NCBI GenBank assembly: GCA_032821775.1
Contig: JAVLRN010000010.1
Location: 496,001 to 560,000 of the forward strand
DNA length: 64,000 nucleotides
Direction of reading: 5' to 3'
Source of the DNA: Sanguinoderma infundibulare
Lineage: Eukaryota; Basidiomycota; Agaricomycetes; Polyporales; Polyporaceae
In this document: one piece after another, positions 45,184 through 56,966 of the stretch
Layout of the letters: every line of letters begins with the position of its first letter
Numbering within the stretch: position 1 is the first letter of the stretch
Notes under the pieces: model-generated
What the model saw: only the letters and a program-made list of their open reading frames with translations
Database searches by the model: none
Told to the model about the DNA's origin: nothing
Translations under genes and position numbers: made by a program

Positions 45184-47858
45184 TCAATCTGTGGTATCCA
45201 TCGGCTCGGCCCTCGACTCGGGCGGTTCGACAACGTCGGACGAGATCGTGTGCTCCGACGGCGTCGCGGGCACGTGCGGCGGGGATGACGGAGGCGAATT
45301 GGGGTCGACGATGCGGAGGTCGTCCGGGAGGTCGCGCAGGAAGACGATATTGTTGTGCTTGACCGAGTTCTTCATGTTCTCTGGCCAGTCCACGCGCGCG
45401 TTCTCTTCCTCTTCCGACACAGCTTGGCTGTAGAGCAAGAAGTACGGCCCGGCGCTGAGGTGCAGTCCCGTCGCGTCGGTGAGAACGGTCTCCTCTGATA
45501 CCTGGTGAGAGCACATTTCAGCACGAGACCAAACGAAAATCAGGGAAGGAACGCGCCTTCGTGACGTTGTGGTCGAGAGTCTTCCACCATTGACCTTTCT
45601 GCTTGACGTACGAGTAAAGGTGATTTCGTCCATACAGGCCGTCGTGGACGAGGACGGCACGAAGGTCGTACTGTTGATGTCCTGAAGTCAGTTCATGACC
45701 GAAGAAGGTCGAGGAAGGAAGGACATACGCGGTGCTTCTGCAACTCGAGGCAATCGAGCTTGCTCTGAGCCTCTGTCCTCTTGCTCGCGATCGCAGAATC
45801 AATTGCTACGTGACGTGGTGAGCTACGACGTTTCTTCGACGAAGACGCAGTTCTCACATTTAGCCTCCTCCTCTATCCTCTCGATGATCTTCGCGAGCTT
45901 CTCCTTGTTTGCCTTGTTCGCCCGCTCCCGCTTCGCGTCCCCGTTGCTCTCTGCCACGTTCTCGTAGTAGTACAGACACGACCGGAGGTCAGCAAGCACG
46001 TCCTTGTCCTGCAATATAAAAACACGCAATCAGCCACGTTGAGCACCACAACCGGCAAACAAAAGCGCACGTACGCCAAAATGCAATAACTCCTTCCGCC
46101 TCCCCTCGAGCTCCCGGACCTCCTCCAGCAGGGCCCGCTGCTCCGCCCGCTTCGCATTCGCGAGCTCGTACGACTCGCGCATGAACTGGTCCAAGAACAC
46201 ATTCCTCGGGTACCTGAACGGCGCCCGCTCCGTCTTGCCCCCGGCGGCCGAGGAGGAAGAGGAGGAGGAGGCGTTATACGACGGTGGCGCGTCCCGGACG
46301 AGTTGGAACGCGATGATGTCCGAGGGCTCGAAGATGACGTGTCGCTTCGCGATCGCCTTGAGCTTCGCCGTCTCCGGAGGCGCGAACTCGGCCGCGAGCG
46401 CGGAGATGAGATCGTTGAGCTCGGGGGTCGGGCCGACTGTCACTTTGACGAAACAGAGGTTGTCGGTGTTCGGGTCGTCCTCGGGGGCGTCGTGGTAGCC
46501 GTGCGAGAGCATCATCAGCCTGTAAAGAGCGAGCCTGGGTAAAGTGGATGGCCCGATGACCCAAGAGAAGGAAAGACCTTTTTGGTTCCCGATGTAGATT
46601 GTTGATGTTGTTGTATTGCAAGGCGTTCTGGACTGCATATACGATCTTCCCGTAGAATTCTGTAAGCCATCTCAGTTGATATTATACCATGAGAACAGCA
46701 GCACAGGATGCCTCACTGGAAGTGACATCGCCTACTCGCTCCGTAGGGCTACCCCAAGGCTCAGCGACGAGAAACCGAAGACAGAGATCTGCGTCGAGCT
46801 CTCCGAGGACCGCCAAGTCCATATTCGTCATCATCTCGAGGAGTACCCATGCCTGCTTACCTATATCCCATCGTTCGCGGGCGTAAGTCAATCAGCTTCA
46901 CGCAGCCAGCATTCAGGAGGGACCTAACACACCGGGTCCACCAGCGGGACAGTCCACATAGGCAGTCGCCCCTTCAGCAGGTAACGGCATCCAATCGGCC
47001 AACGTCTGTCGGAACTGGGGGATGAACGCTAAGGCATGGACCAGAAGTGCCGCGTAGGCGTGGCCGGACGAGGTCGGACGGAGGGCGACGGGTCTAACAA
47101 GTCGCATATACTCAGCGCGAGCACGATACCTAGTACAAGCACACACTCACGTATCGCCCTGGCGAATCTTATCCTCCAGCGGGAGCTCCTGAAACGTGTC
47201 CTCGCCCAGGTTGTACGACAGGCTGGCCTCGATCGCGCGGCTCATCGCCTGGTCGTCCTGCGACATGCCGCTCGCCGCGCCGACCTCCACCTAGCGTCGT
47301 GTGTAAGGATCAGCAGCGGGCACAGCGAGAAGGGGCAAGAGGAGGCCACGCACATTCGACGGGACCATCGCCCAATTCGGGTCCGGGGCCCTATTGCTCG
47401 GCCCAAACGTCGTGCTACTGCTCCCCTGGTCCTCCAGCGACGCCTGCAGCGCGCGCGCGAGCTCCTTGTCGTCCTCGTCCTTAGTCAGGTCGATCACCGC
47501 CGCCTTCTCCGGCCTGGACGCTACCCCCACAGTCGGTCACCGCCCTTCCCATAACCCCGTCCGCGCTCTCTCTGGGGCCAAAACGCAAAGAACGAGCAGA
47601 CTTACGGGGAGGGGTCCGGGGCCCGGCCATGGGCGTGTCGAGTGGCTCGAGGTGGGGGAGGTCCGCGTATATTCCCGGGTCGACGTCGGCGGACTCGCCC
47701 TCGAGGAGTGCGGACGCGGTCTTGTCCATGTTCCCGCCGTGCCGGCGGAGGAGGGAGAGGGCGTGGTCGGCGTCCAGAGCGCCGCCCATCAGGTCGCGGA
47801 GTTCGTTGAGCTCCTTGATCTCCTGCGGTGTCGGGGGCATCGGTCTGCTTTCGACCAT
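45184..47858 (-). CDS. USP25/28-like ubiquitin hydrolase lacking the catalytic Cys
   Basis: The architecture matches USP25/USP28: UBA-like domain (ADHALSLLRRHGGNMDKTASALLE), ubiquitin-interacting motifs (DDKELARALQASLED and DDQAMSRAIEASL), then a USP fold. At the expected Cys box (GNTCYLNSLLQ in active USPs) this protein reads TSSGHAYAALLVHALAFIPQFR, with no cysteine. The His box is partly kept as AVLVHDGLYGRNHLYSYVKQ, followed by WWKTLDHNVTK and VSEETVL, then PYFLLYSQ. A coiled-coil insert (YELANAKRAEQRALLEEVRE) lies in between. Exons join across introns near 47490-47605, 47294-47350, 47100-47160, 46870-46935, 46690-46745, 46525-46580 and others. The start is MVESRPMPPTPQEIK at 47858 and the end TGA at 45184. 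Ubiquitin binding is likely; hydrolysis is not. Confidence 0.8.
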
Positions 47859-48612
47859 GGTCTGCGAAGTGGAGAAGCGCAGTCGCAATGAAACTCGGGA
47901 CAAAGCGTTCAGGATGGCGCATATACTCACTGTGCAACTGCCTGTGCGTGCGCGATTGCGACGCTGATAGCGGGGATCGTTTTGTGAACTGTGGCCAAAA
48001 GAAGGGCGGCGCGGCGTGGGCAACTTGACAGAATCCTCAGTCCAGTGTCACAAGAACTTGCAGCGGCTGATACGAGACAAACAGCGAGCTTATCGAGCGA
48101 GCCTGGATCTCAAATGACGGGACGAGTGAGGAGAGTGAGGAGAGAGAGCGCAAGCCATGTTCGGAGGGAGGGGCGGCCGGATGACCCTTTGGAGGGCCAC
48201 GCCGTCCACAACCTTAAAGTTGCTGTCGGCCTTTCTCCCGCCAACATCGTTTGTTGACCGTTGTTCACATCCAATAGCGCACTCATCTAGACTCAAATAT
48301 CGCTATATGCGTGGTACCTCTGTCGAACTTGCGTCGTCGTATTATTATACAGTGGGATGAAGTTAAAGTTAAGTGCAGGTCCGCCATACGTGTGGTGGTG
48401 CGTGCGTGCGTAAGAAGAGCCGGCCAATAACCGGGAATAGTAGGGTATATCTACAAAATCCAAAGCACTAAGCTGCAGCAGGGCAAGTGTCTATCGAGGC
48501 ATCATCATGCAGCCGTCGGCGTGCGGCGAGATGTGTGGTGTGTGGGCGTTGCAGGTATCCCACACGAAAGTTGAGTGCATGCGGGGCAAAACGTCGTGTC
48601 GAAGTCCTCCGC
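47859..48612. other. Intergenic region
   Basis: No gene is seen. It contains the 5' flank of the USP-like gene and the 3' flank of LCB2. Confidence 0.6.
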
Positions 48613-50812
48613 TCATGGGCATTCCGGCATCCGTACAAGCTCCACAGCCCGCTTCACGATCTCCTCCACAGGCCACCTCTCCCCGCTCCCCTGCTTCAGA
48701 TCGAGCACATCGCCCACCTCGTCGCACGCCCGCAGCAGGTCGTCGATGTCCTCCTTCGTGTGCGACGCCGACACGCAAAACCGCACGCGCGACGTCACCA
48801 GCGGCGTCGCAGGGTACGCGACCACGACGACAACGATCGGCGTGGGCCGCGTCCGCATCATCCGGCTGAACACCGCCATCTTGCCCGGGTTGAAGAGCAG
48901 GAGGGGCACCACCGGCGAGTCGTCGTGGCCGTACGTGATGAAGCCGAGCTTGCGCAGGCCGCGGTTCAGGTAGCGCGCATTGAACGCGAGCCTCCTCAAA
49001 CGGACTTGGCCGTCCGAACCGTCGATCATGGTCGGCCCGAGGGGCATCCACGGCGGGAGAATGGACGCCGGTGCGGTCCCAGGTATGATGTCAGACTCAG
49101 ACACGATAGGGGCAGGTTCGGAGGAGCGGAGGAGCGCGAGGGATGGGGACGAAGACTTCTCGGCGGGGAGGGTGATGCCCATGATGCTGGCCATGCTCGC
49201 GACGATTTGGACGAGAACTGGGGGAGTCATCGCCTCGGCGTAAGTGCCTGAGTGGCCCTGCACGCGCAGGCGATCGATGATGTCCTTGCGACCGGCAATG
49301 TAACCGCCCGCAGCGCCGAACGACTTGGTGAACGTGCCCATGAGGATTTCGACATCCTGCGGATTGACCCCGAAGTAGTCCGTGACGCCGCGACCGCGGG
49401 GGCCCATGGCCCCAATCGAGTGCGCCTCGTCAATAAACAGGTAGAACTACAAGACAAAATTGGCAATTAGATTCCCTCATTTGGACCGACGGATGGCCGG
49501 CAAACTCAAACGCACCTTGTACTTCTTCTTGAGCTCCATGATGACAGGCAAGTTCGCCAACGTCCCCTCCATGGAGAACAAGCCTTCGACGATGAGCAGG
49601 ATCTTCTTCCACGGTCGGTGCGTCTTCGGCTGGCCCTGGCTGATGACCTCGCGCAGGAGGCTCTCGAGCGCCTTCATGTCGTTGTGCTTGAACATCCGCA
49701 CGTTCGCCCCGCTCAGCCGCACGCCGAACCGGATCGAGGCGTGGTTGAGCTCGTCGGAAATGACGAGGCAGCCCTTGCTCACCAAGCCGGGAATGATCGT
49801 AGAGTTTGTCGCGAAGCCCATGGAGCTGATGAGCGCATCCTCCATTCCCAAGAACCGCGCTACGAGCGCCTCCGCCTGGACATGCAGGTCGAGCGTGCCG
49901 CCCTCGAGACGGGAGCCTCCCGCGGACAGTCCGTACCGTTCCAAACCGGCTTCGACCGCGGTCGCGCACTGACCCTTCCCTTCCGCGAAGCCGAGATAGT
50001 TGTAAGACGAGACGTTGAGCGCGCGAGTGCGGGTGCCAGCGGGGACCATCGTCTTGTTGTAGTCTGACGAGTACCGGTCGAGGAGCATGATGGTCCGCCC
50101 CGGGACGCCAGTGACGGGGTGGGAGAAGCAGTCATCGATACGCAGCTTGAGCCGACGCGTGTAGAACGAGTCAAAGTCCGAGTTGAGCGCCGCATATCCC
50201 TGAAACGCAAAAGCACGTACGCGGCGCGCCGTTCTCGTCGGCACCCAGCCACGTAGCACACACAGGACGCGCAAAAGATATGGCACTCACGTTCCATGGG
50301 AGGAGATGCCTGTAGTGTGCCGCGCGGAAGCGCTTGCCAACGAAGTCGCGCAGGTGGCCGAGGCAGATTACGATGAGGTAGCTGATGTAGGTCGTGAGCA
50401 GGATGTAGTACGGTGGGTCCTGTTCGGGGTTGCTCTTGTACGGCGTGCCCGCGCGGTGCTGCGACGTGTGTCGGTAGTCGTCGTTCGCGCAATGGCCAAA
50501 CTCCGAGTGGACGGTCGTGAATACCTGGTCCGAGGTCGGCGGTACCCGAGGGAACGACAGCCCATCCGTGAAGTCCGTGGTCTCTTCCAGCACTGTGTCC
50601 TCGGAGCTGGACGTGATGGAAGAGGACATGGAGAGGGCGGGCGTCGACGTGGGCGTCGCGCCGTGCGCGCGGGCGCGGGCGTCGGCCTCCGAGACGGCGG
50701 ACAAATAGGAGGCGGCGGTCGCGAGCCCCGTGGACGACCTTTTCTTCTTCTTGAAGATGGACTGCGTCGGGGACGCCGAGCTGAAGGCGATAGGGGACGG
50801 CCGGGAGGGCAT
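48613..50812 (-). CDS. LCB2: Serine palmitoyltransferase subunit 2
   Basis: The catalytic subunit of serine palmitoyltransferase in the ER, which condenses L-serine with palmitoyl-CoA to 3-ketosphinganine, the first step of sphingolipid synthesis. A Ser/Pro-rich N-terminus is followed by a membrane segment (YYILLTTYISYLIVICLGHL). Next come LNVSSYNYLGFAE, GGSRLEGGTLDLHVQAE, SDELNHASIRFGVRLSGA, LLIVEGLFSMEGTLANLP and FYLFIDEAHSIGAMGPRGRG. The pyridoxal-phosphate lysine lies in GTFTKSFGAAGGYIAG, followed by GHSGTYAEAMTPPV. It ends VRMPECP at 48613. Two introns are clear (about 50200-50290 and 49448-49515). I chose the ATG at 50812; an earlier in-frame start is possible because the frame is open further upstream. 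Confidence 0.92.
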
Positions 50813-51336
50813 GGCCGGCGTGCTCGTCGACAGTGTGGGTGAAATGAGGGGGACAGGAGCGACGAGCGACGAGGGGAGTCCGAACCAACGCCAACTCGTT
50901 ACTCGCCGGTAAATAATTATAGCTCCCCGTCGATCAGCGCGGAGCTCCAATCGCTGCAGGCCGCCTTAAATAAATCTGATGTCGGAGTGGCTGACTCGTC
51001 TATCGGAGGCTGAAATTGGTGTCGCGGAAGAGAACGGGTACTCAAGTACTCGCTGCTTAGCAAATCGGAGGCAATTCGGGCCTTGGCGATCCAGCTTACC
51101 CCAACCCCTCTTTATAACCGTCCAGTGACGCACAGCCTATTCGTAAAACACCCGAAGCGTTCCCCTCCGGATCCTCGTCTAGCATGATTATTGATGGGGT
51201 GGTATCAGGGGGAGGCAGTGGTACTACAGTATCAATCCAAACGTCGAGTGTCATCATCCATTTCATATCCCCAGTCTAAGTAGGCCCGCTCAAAAGATCC
51301 CGTGGACATCGTGCATCATCTATTCGTCACCGTGTT
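50813..51336. other. Spacer between UGDH 3' end and LCB2
   Basis: Holds the LCB2 promoter and the UGDH 3' flank. Nothing else is recognised. Confidence 0.6.
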
Positions 51337-53665
51337 TCAAAGGCGATCGCCACGACCGATAACCTTGACCTATAGATAGACACGAAGTCGAGTGAACATC
51401 GATGTAGAGGAGAGGGCAACGCAATCGCGAGCGCAAACGCACCGTGAACCCAATCTGCTGAAGCCTCTCCGTGTCGAGGATCATCCTCCCGTCGAAGACG
51501 AACGCGGGCTTGCTCATCTGGTCGTACACCGCCTGCCAGTCAATCGACTTGAACTCCTTCCACTCCGTCGCGACCACGATCGCCGCCTTCTGCCTGCACG
51601 CCTCGAGCGCCGAGCTCGCGATGCTGACGTGCTTCTTGATGGTTTCGAGCGGCCATGAGGGCAGCGCCTCAGACAGGTCGAGCCAGATCTGGGCCTCCTC
51701 CACCTTGGGGTCGTAGATCGTCACGTAAGCACGCTCCTGGAGGAAGTCCCGGATGAGCGAGATGGAGGCCGACTCGCGCGTGTCGCCGGTGTCGGCCTTG
51801 AACGCGAATCCGAGGACAGCGATGTGCTACATGGGAAGGATGTCAAAGGCTGATGCGGCGTACTGTGCATGCGAGCGCTGCGCAGAGCTGCGACGTCGAG
51901 TGTACATCCATACAGGTCTCACTCGGCCTTCTGCAGATCATACACCTGCTGGGGTCGCAGTACGCGTCGATACATTTGGACCCCACAGCTACGCAGCGCA
52001 GGCACGCAGTTACACAGGAAACAATGCCGACGTACCTTGCCAGTGATCGTGTTGAAGAGGGTGTCGACCACCGTCTTCGAGAACCGGCTCTTCTGGTACT
52101 CGTTCATCTCTACAACCTGCCGCCAGTACGCCGCGACCTGTGGCAGGTGCAGGCTCTCCGACAGGTATACGAGGTTGAGGATATCCTTCTGAAAACACGA
52201 GCCACCAAAGCCGACCGACGCGCGCAGGAACTTGGGCCCGATGCGCGAGTCGAAGCCGACGGCGTGCGCGACCTCGTCGATGTTCGCGCCCGTCGCCTCG
52301 CAGATGGCAGAGAGCGCGTTGACGGACGAGATGCGCTGGGCTAGCATTGCATTCGCCGCAAGCTTCGAGAGCTCGGACGACCAGAGGCCGACAGTGAGGA
52401 TGCGTTCGCGTCTGTTGGCTGCGTTAGCACTGGAACACACGGTACCACGGGGTTACCAAGAGGGGTAAGGCATAAGGTGGTGTCATCAGAAACGCATTCA
52501 AGCTTTAAAAAATAGACAAACACGCTTCGTGAGCATGTCAGGTACTGCCTGGCGCCATCCGCCAGATAGCACGCTGGCGCGCCAAGTGTGACACAGGGCG
52601 GATGCCATGTCATTCAAAACAGACGGGGATGCAAGACACGCAACGCCCCACTGCATAACAGGGGGAAGGCAGCGAAACACTCACGGTACCCAGTTCGCGT
52701 ACACCGCCGCCAGCGACTCGCACGCGTCCTTGCCCTCCTGTGTCTGGAGCGAGCCGATGAGGACCCGGTCGGGCTTGAAGAGGTCGGCGATGGCCGTGCC
52801 CTCGGCGAGGAACTCGGGGTTAGAGAGGATGTCAAAGCGGATGCCGGGCTTAGAGTTGGCCTCGAGAATGGTGCGCATCGACTCGGCGGTCCGGCAGGGC
52901 ACGGTGGACTTCTCGACGACGATCTTGTTCGAGGTCGCAACCTCGGCGATGCGGCGTGTCGCGGACTCGACATAGCTGATGTACGGGTATGGAGTGCACG
53001 GGTTCGGGTTCGGAGTGGGGGGAGCAGGAGGGGGCCATGGTCGCGAGGTGCGTGGAGAAGAGCGGAAGAGGATGAGGGGGAGATGCAGACATCGGGTTCG
53101 AGCGTACCAGACAGTTTAACGAGCGACGAAGAGTGCAAAAGGAACAGTCAAACGGACCGTAAGCGTCAACGTCAGTTTAAACACACTAAAGGCGGACGCA
53201 CTTGAGATCAGCAGCAAACCCTGCTCCCACACCCGACTTCTTGGTGGGAGTGTTGACCGAGACGAAGATCAGGTCCGCCTCCCGGATGGCCTTGTCGACG
53301 TCCGTCGAGAAGAAGAGGTTGCGGCCGCGTGCCTGGCGGACGACGTCCTCGAGCCCGGGCTCGTAGATCGGCAGCTCGAAGTTGGGGCTATTCCACGCAT
53401 CGATGCGGGCCTGGTTCAGGTCGACGATGGTGACCTGGACGTGGGGGCATTTGAGAGCGACGACGGCGCACGTCGGGCCACCTGCACACGGGGACCGTCG
53501 ACGTCAAACCTTGTCCGGGTGCTCTGATTGCGATAGCCTCCGGCCCACTCACCGACGTATCCGGCACCGACTGCGAAACGGAGCCCGTGAGCCTACTGAC
53601 ACGCGACCTCGCCGAGCGCAACGCGACGTACTGCAGCAGATTTTGGAGACCTTGACGGGGGCCAT
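51337..53665 (-). CDS. UDP-glucose 6-dehydrogenase
   Basis: Oxidises UDP-glucose twice with NAD+ to UDP-glucuronate, the precursor of UDP-xylose and glucuronate in cell-wall and capsule polysaccharides. The start [11 protein letters not shown] is on a 34-nt exon (53632-53665), and the Rossmann loop IGAGYVG is mostly on an 18-nt exon (53553-53570). Then come [80 protein letters not shown] and [16 protein letters not shown] with the catalytic cysteine. The C-terminal domain contains [17 protein letters not shown] and ATEWKEF. The last exon gives KVIGRGDRL and a TGA at 51337. All joins keep frame, and the family order is complete. Confidence 0.93.
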
Positions 53666-54902
53666 GGCGGACAGAGATGGGGGTGATAAGGGGCAGCCGG
53701 CTCGGGGATGGATGCGGCTTTATGTAGGAGGCGTGTGTCGATGGCGCTGTGTGCGTGGCCAAGACATGTCGGCCCATCCCAATCACATTTTCGGGGCTCG
53801 TTCGCCTTGCCACACTTCTTCGAACACGGCCCAGAGGCGTCAAACGGGTCCATCCGAGATGCACATTCCTCGCGTGGTACGCAATGATTTGTTACAGTAT
53901 GACATGGGTAGATATCAAAGCAGTTGCTAAGCCGCAGTAAAAACGGCGGACGCTGGGTATGAACGGCGCCGCATTAAACACACAGATCAAATCGACGGTG
54001 ACCAGACGGTGACCGCCGTGGACGGGAAAAAGTGCACACGGATCAAACACCAGATAGCCGGATAGTACACCATGGTGGCTGCTGACCGCAACAATCCACT
54101 TGGAGACCTGTGAGGGACGTTACGGAAAGACAGTGAGCTGTATGACATGTCTGTGGGAACTGAATGTGAACCCTGGTTAAATACGTATCTATCCGGGTGC
54201 CCGAGGCACTGACCATGGGGATAATAGCGAGATGATCACGTATTCCGACTCCACAAACCAGCTGGTTGACGTCGAGGTTCAACGTTCATTTCATATCTCG
54301 CCCTTCATAAGCATCACGTTAGGACCTGCGTAAAGTGGATGACTGCCCGGCTAGGACGCTTACTCAATAGACATCGCAGAAGACCGACAACACGCACTGT
54401 GCCTTCACAAGCTGAATGTGCCTGTACGTCAGCGAACAAGGTGTGGTTTGCACGTACCACTCGGCAGCCGGCTAGCATGCTCTATAAGGCGCTGCCGCTG
54501 CCGCATCGGCGATACTCAAACAGGGACCAGGCGTTGCCCACACCCACACACGTTCGAGGTCGAGACGCGCGTACTCCCAGGCGACGACTTAATCGGTGTC
54601 GAGAGAGTGCCCGGGATCGGCGGTGGATGGGCGAGTGAGGGTTCTGCGCGGCGCCTGTGTGCAGCCTGAAGCTTGGGCGGCCTCGTCGGGAAATGCGTCT
54701 GGTAGGGCGTTGGATTATGGAGCCGGGTTCGATGGGATGGATGGCATCATGGGTGCCTTGAACCTTTCGGAAGAGCGGTGCTTGACGAAGAACACAAGTC
54801 CGAGATGGAGACACGCGCGCCACCTCCAGCGCCCCGAGACACCGGGCTTGTGTTCGAATCCCGGCCAGGAACCTAGAAGCAAGCACTATTAGACCACTCG
54901 AG
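53666..54902. other. Intergenic region
   Basis: About 1.2 kb without a supported gene. It holds the UGDH promoter at the left. A TTCGAATCCCGG string at about 54851 resembles a tRNA T-arm but has no matching stem. Confidence 0.55.
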
Positions 54903-55286
54903 ATGAAACCACTGGCGGTGAACTCATTGCCTGACGTCCGCGAATTCGACACGTATGACCTCCATGTGCGTGGAACGGCAGTCGGGCTGAGGACTATCCA
55001 AGGAGGAGCGTGCGAGGTCGTCATCGAGAATAGGGTGGAGGCGAACTTGGTGGCTTTCGCCCGCCTTACCATTCCGCTCGAGAACGGGGCGGGGGCGGTG
55101 AGAAAAGGCGACTCAACTGACCATTGGATTTTCCACCGGATGCCTAGAGATCCATGGCCAGCCGTCCTGGTTGAGGGAGCGACGATATACGATGTGGTTG
55201 GGTACGGAAGAGCAGTTACCCCAGTGCTGCTATACCCAGACCCACATTTCGTCTGCTACGACGAGACCTGCCAGAGTACTGGCTGA
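54903..55286 (+). CDS. Hypothetical small protein
   Basis: A single uninterrupted ATG frame of 127 codons with protein-like composition and alternating hydrophobic strands (CEVVIENRVEANLVAFARLT, PAVLVEGATIYDVVGYGRA, VTPVLLYPDPHFVCYDETC). It has no recognised domain, no signal peptide and no transmembrane segment. Gene-poor sequence surrounds it on both sides. It may be a lineage-specific gene, or an exon of something larger. Confidence 0.4.
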   Translation: MKPLAVNSLPDVREFDTYDLHVRGTAVGLRTIQGGACEVVIENRVEANLVAFARLTIPLENGAGAVRKGDSTDHWIFHRMPRDPWPAVLVEGATIYDVVGYGRAVTPVLLYPDPHFVCYDETCQSTG

Positions 55287-56966
55287 ACGAACCTGGGCAT
55301 TTATTGGGTCAAGCCAACGGGCGTTCGCTACGGAGGGGTCCCCCCGTAGGCTCGTACGTCGGTAAAAGCATTCCCCGAGGTGCCTGTAATCCGACGACCG
55401 AGTGATAAGAAGTAGTAGGAGGATAACACGAGGGCAGTTCGAGCCTCCCAGAGTGGTTGACGTCGACGAACGAGCCTCGCCGGAGTTCGGATTGCCCTTG
55501 CTAGCCTTCGCTCCAGGTCTCCAGTAAATGGGGTCGGGGTTACGTATTTGGCTTACGAGTGTGGGTCGATAAAACGTATCACGGCTTCTCGAGGAACATG
55601 TCGGGATTCAGAGCTACGAGAGGTCCTAGACTTGTCTAAATGCAGTTCGCACAGGTGTACATGTGCCAGTGTTCTGGCCGCGGAGATACTAAACATGTCC
55701 TCCGCGACTCGGATTCTGAAAATCAGGTGTCTTAGTACATAACAGGATCATCCAGGGAACGAGATACCCGTAATGCTCTGAGCTTACCCGGTCAACTGCT
55801 TGCGAGATTGCCATGTAGTCTGGAAGCGGGAAATCAATGTTCGTGGAGTCCAAGTCGTTATATGCTGTCGTCGACTTCAGCGTCCAGCATGTTCACTCGG
55901 CTTGACAAATCCAGCGACTCCATTGAGATATCCATATTCTGCGACGGATCAGAAGCATAGTTAGAGTTTAAGCCGACCCACGCGTGAGTATGGTCACAGT
56001 GAGAAAGAAGGAGGAGGAGGGCGACATTCGGCAATCTACTCACCGGGTAACCAATTGCACAGGCGCCCAGAGTTTGCACACGGGCGTCTTTCGGCTCTGG
56101 GGGCGACTGCCATCAGCCGCCAGCATTTCTGCTTGACTTCCGTATTCTTCGCATCGTCTCCTGGTGTATCTTGTTCATGCATAGTCCTTGTCTGATCATG
56201 TCTTCTGGCAAGGCAGGATTACCACTAGCACTGAGCACTGTGGGAGCAAACATCACTGTAAGTAATAGGAATCCCGGGCCTTCAACACGCGTCTGACCCA
56301 CACCAAATTCGAACAGGCCGCCGACAAGCACAGGTCATCTGCAACGGAATTTACGGCAATCCCACCCGCTCACATCCTAAATCAACTCCACCGCACTAAG
56401 TCCTTCTTGCCCCTTATCGCCATACCCACCGCTCGGAGCTAAACGCCGACGACGTCCATACATCACCGCACACTGTCGCAGATGGTCCTCTTCATAGCAA
56501 GGTATCCTTTTGAAACCACAAGTCTTCTTTGCGACAGTGTACTGAACTGATGCCAGCATCCCACCTAGAGTGGCCTGAGCGAGCCCGTCCCGAACGTGGA
56601 TACCTGGATGCCACGCTCCCATGCTCGCCCTCGAGTTCCACCTTCCCTCGGCTACATTCCCGAGGCGCCATTGGGCAAGCCTCCCATGGGAACGTTCTCA
56701 TCGCGCACCGCTCGATCGCGGATCCCGAAAGAAGCCTCTGATGCGCCCTACCACCGTTCGCTGACTGGTACCAGTCAGCTGCGGGGTACAGCACGTACCC
56801 TTATTCGAGAGCGTAAGCGAGCGATATTCGAATTCTCTGAATCGCGATTCTCCAACACATACACGTACATAAGCCAGGGACTCGTCCGAATTAGAGGATG
56901 CTCCCGCCAGACGTCCCTTCCCACCTCGACATCCGACGCCTGCCCCGCGCCGTCCCATCCTGGTTT
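55287..56966. other. Intergenic region
   Basis: No gene is recognised over about 1.7 kb. The right end holds the promoter of the DUF6533 gene. Confidence 0.5.

Noticed and set aside
54830..54875. tRNA-like T-arm string (TTCGAATCCCGG)
   Set aside because: The five bases before the loop do not pair with the five after it, and no acceptor, D or anticodon stems can be drawn around it.
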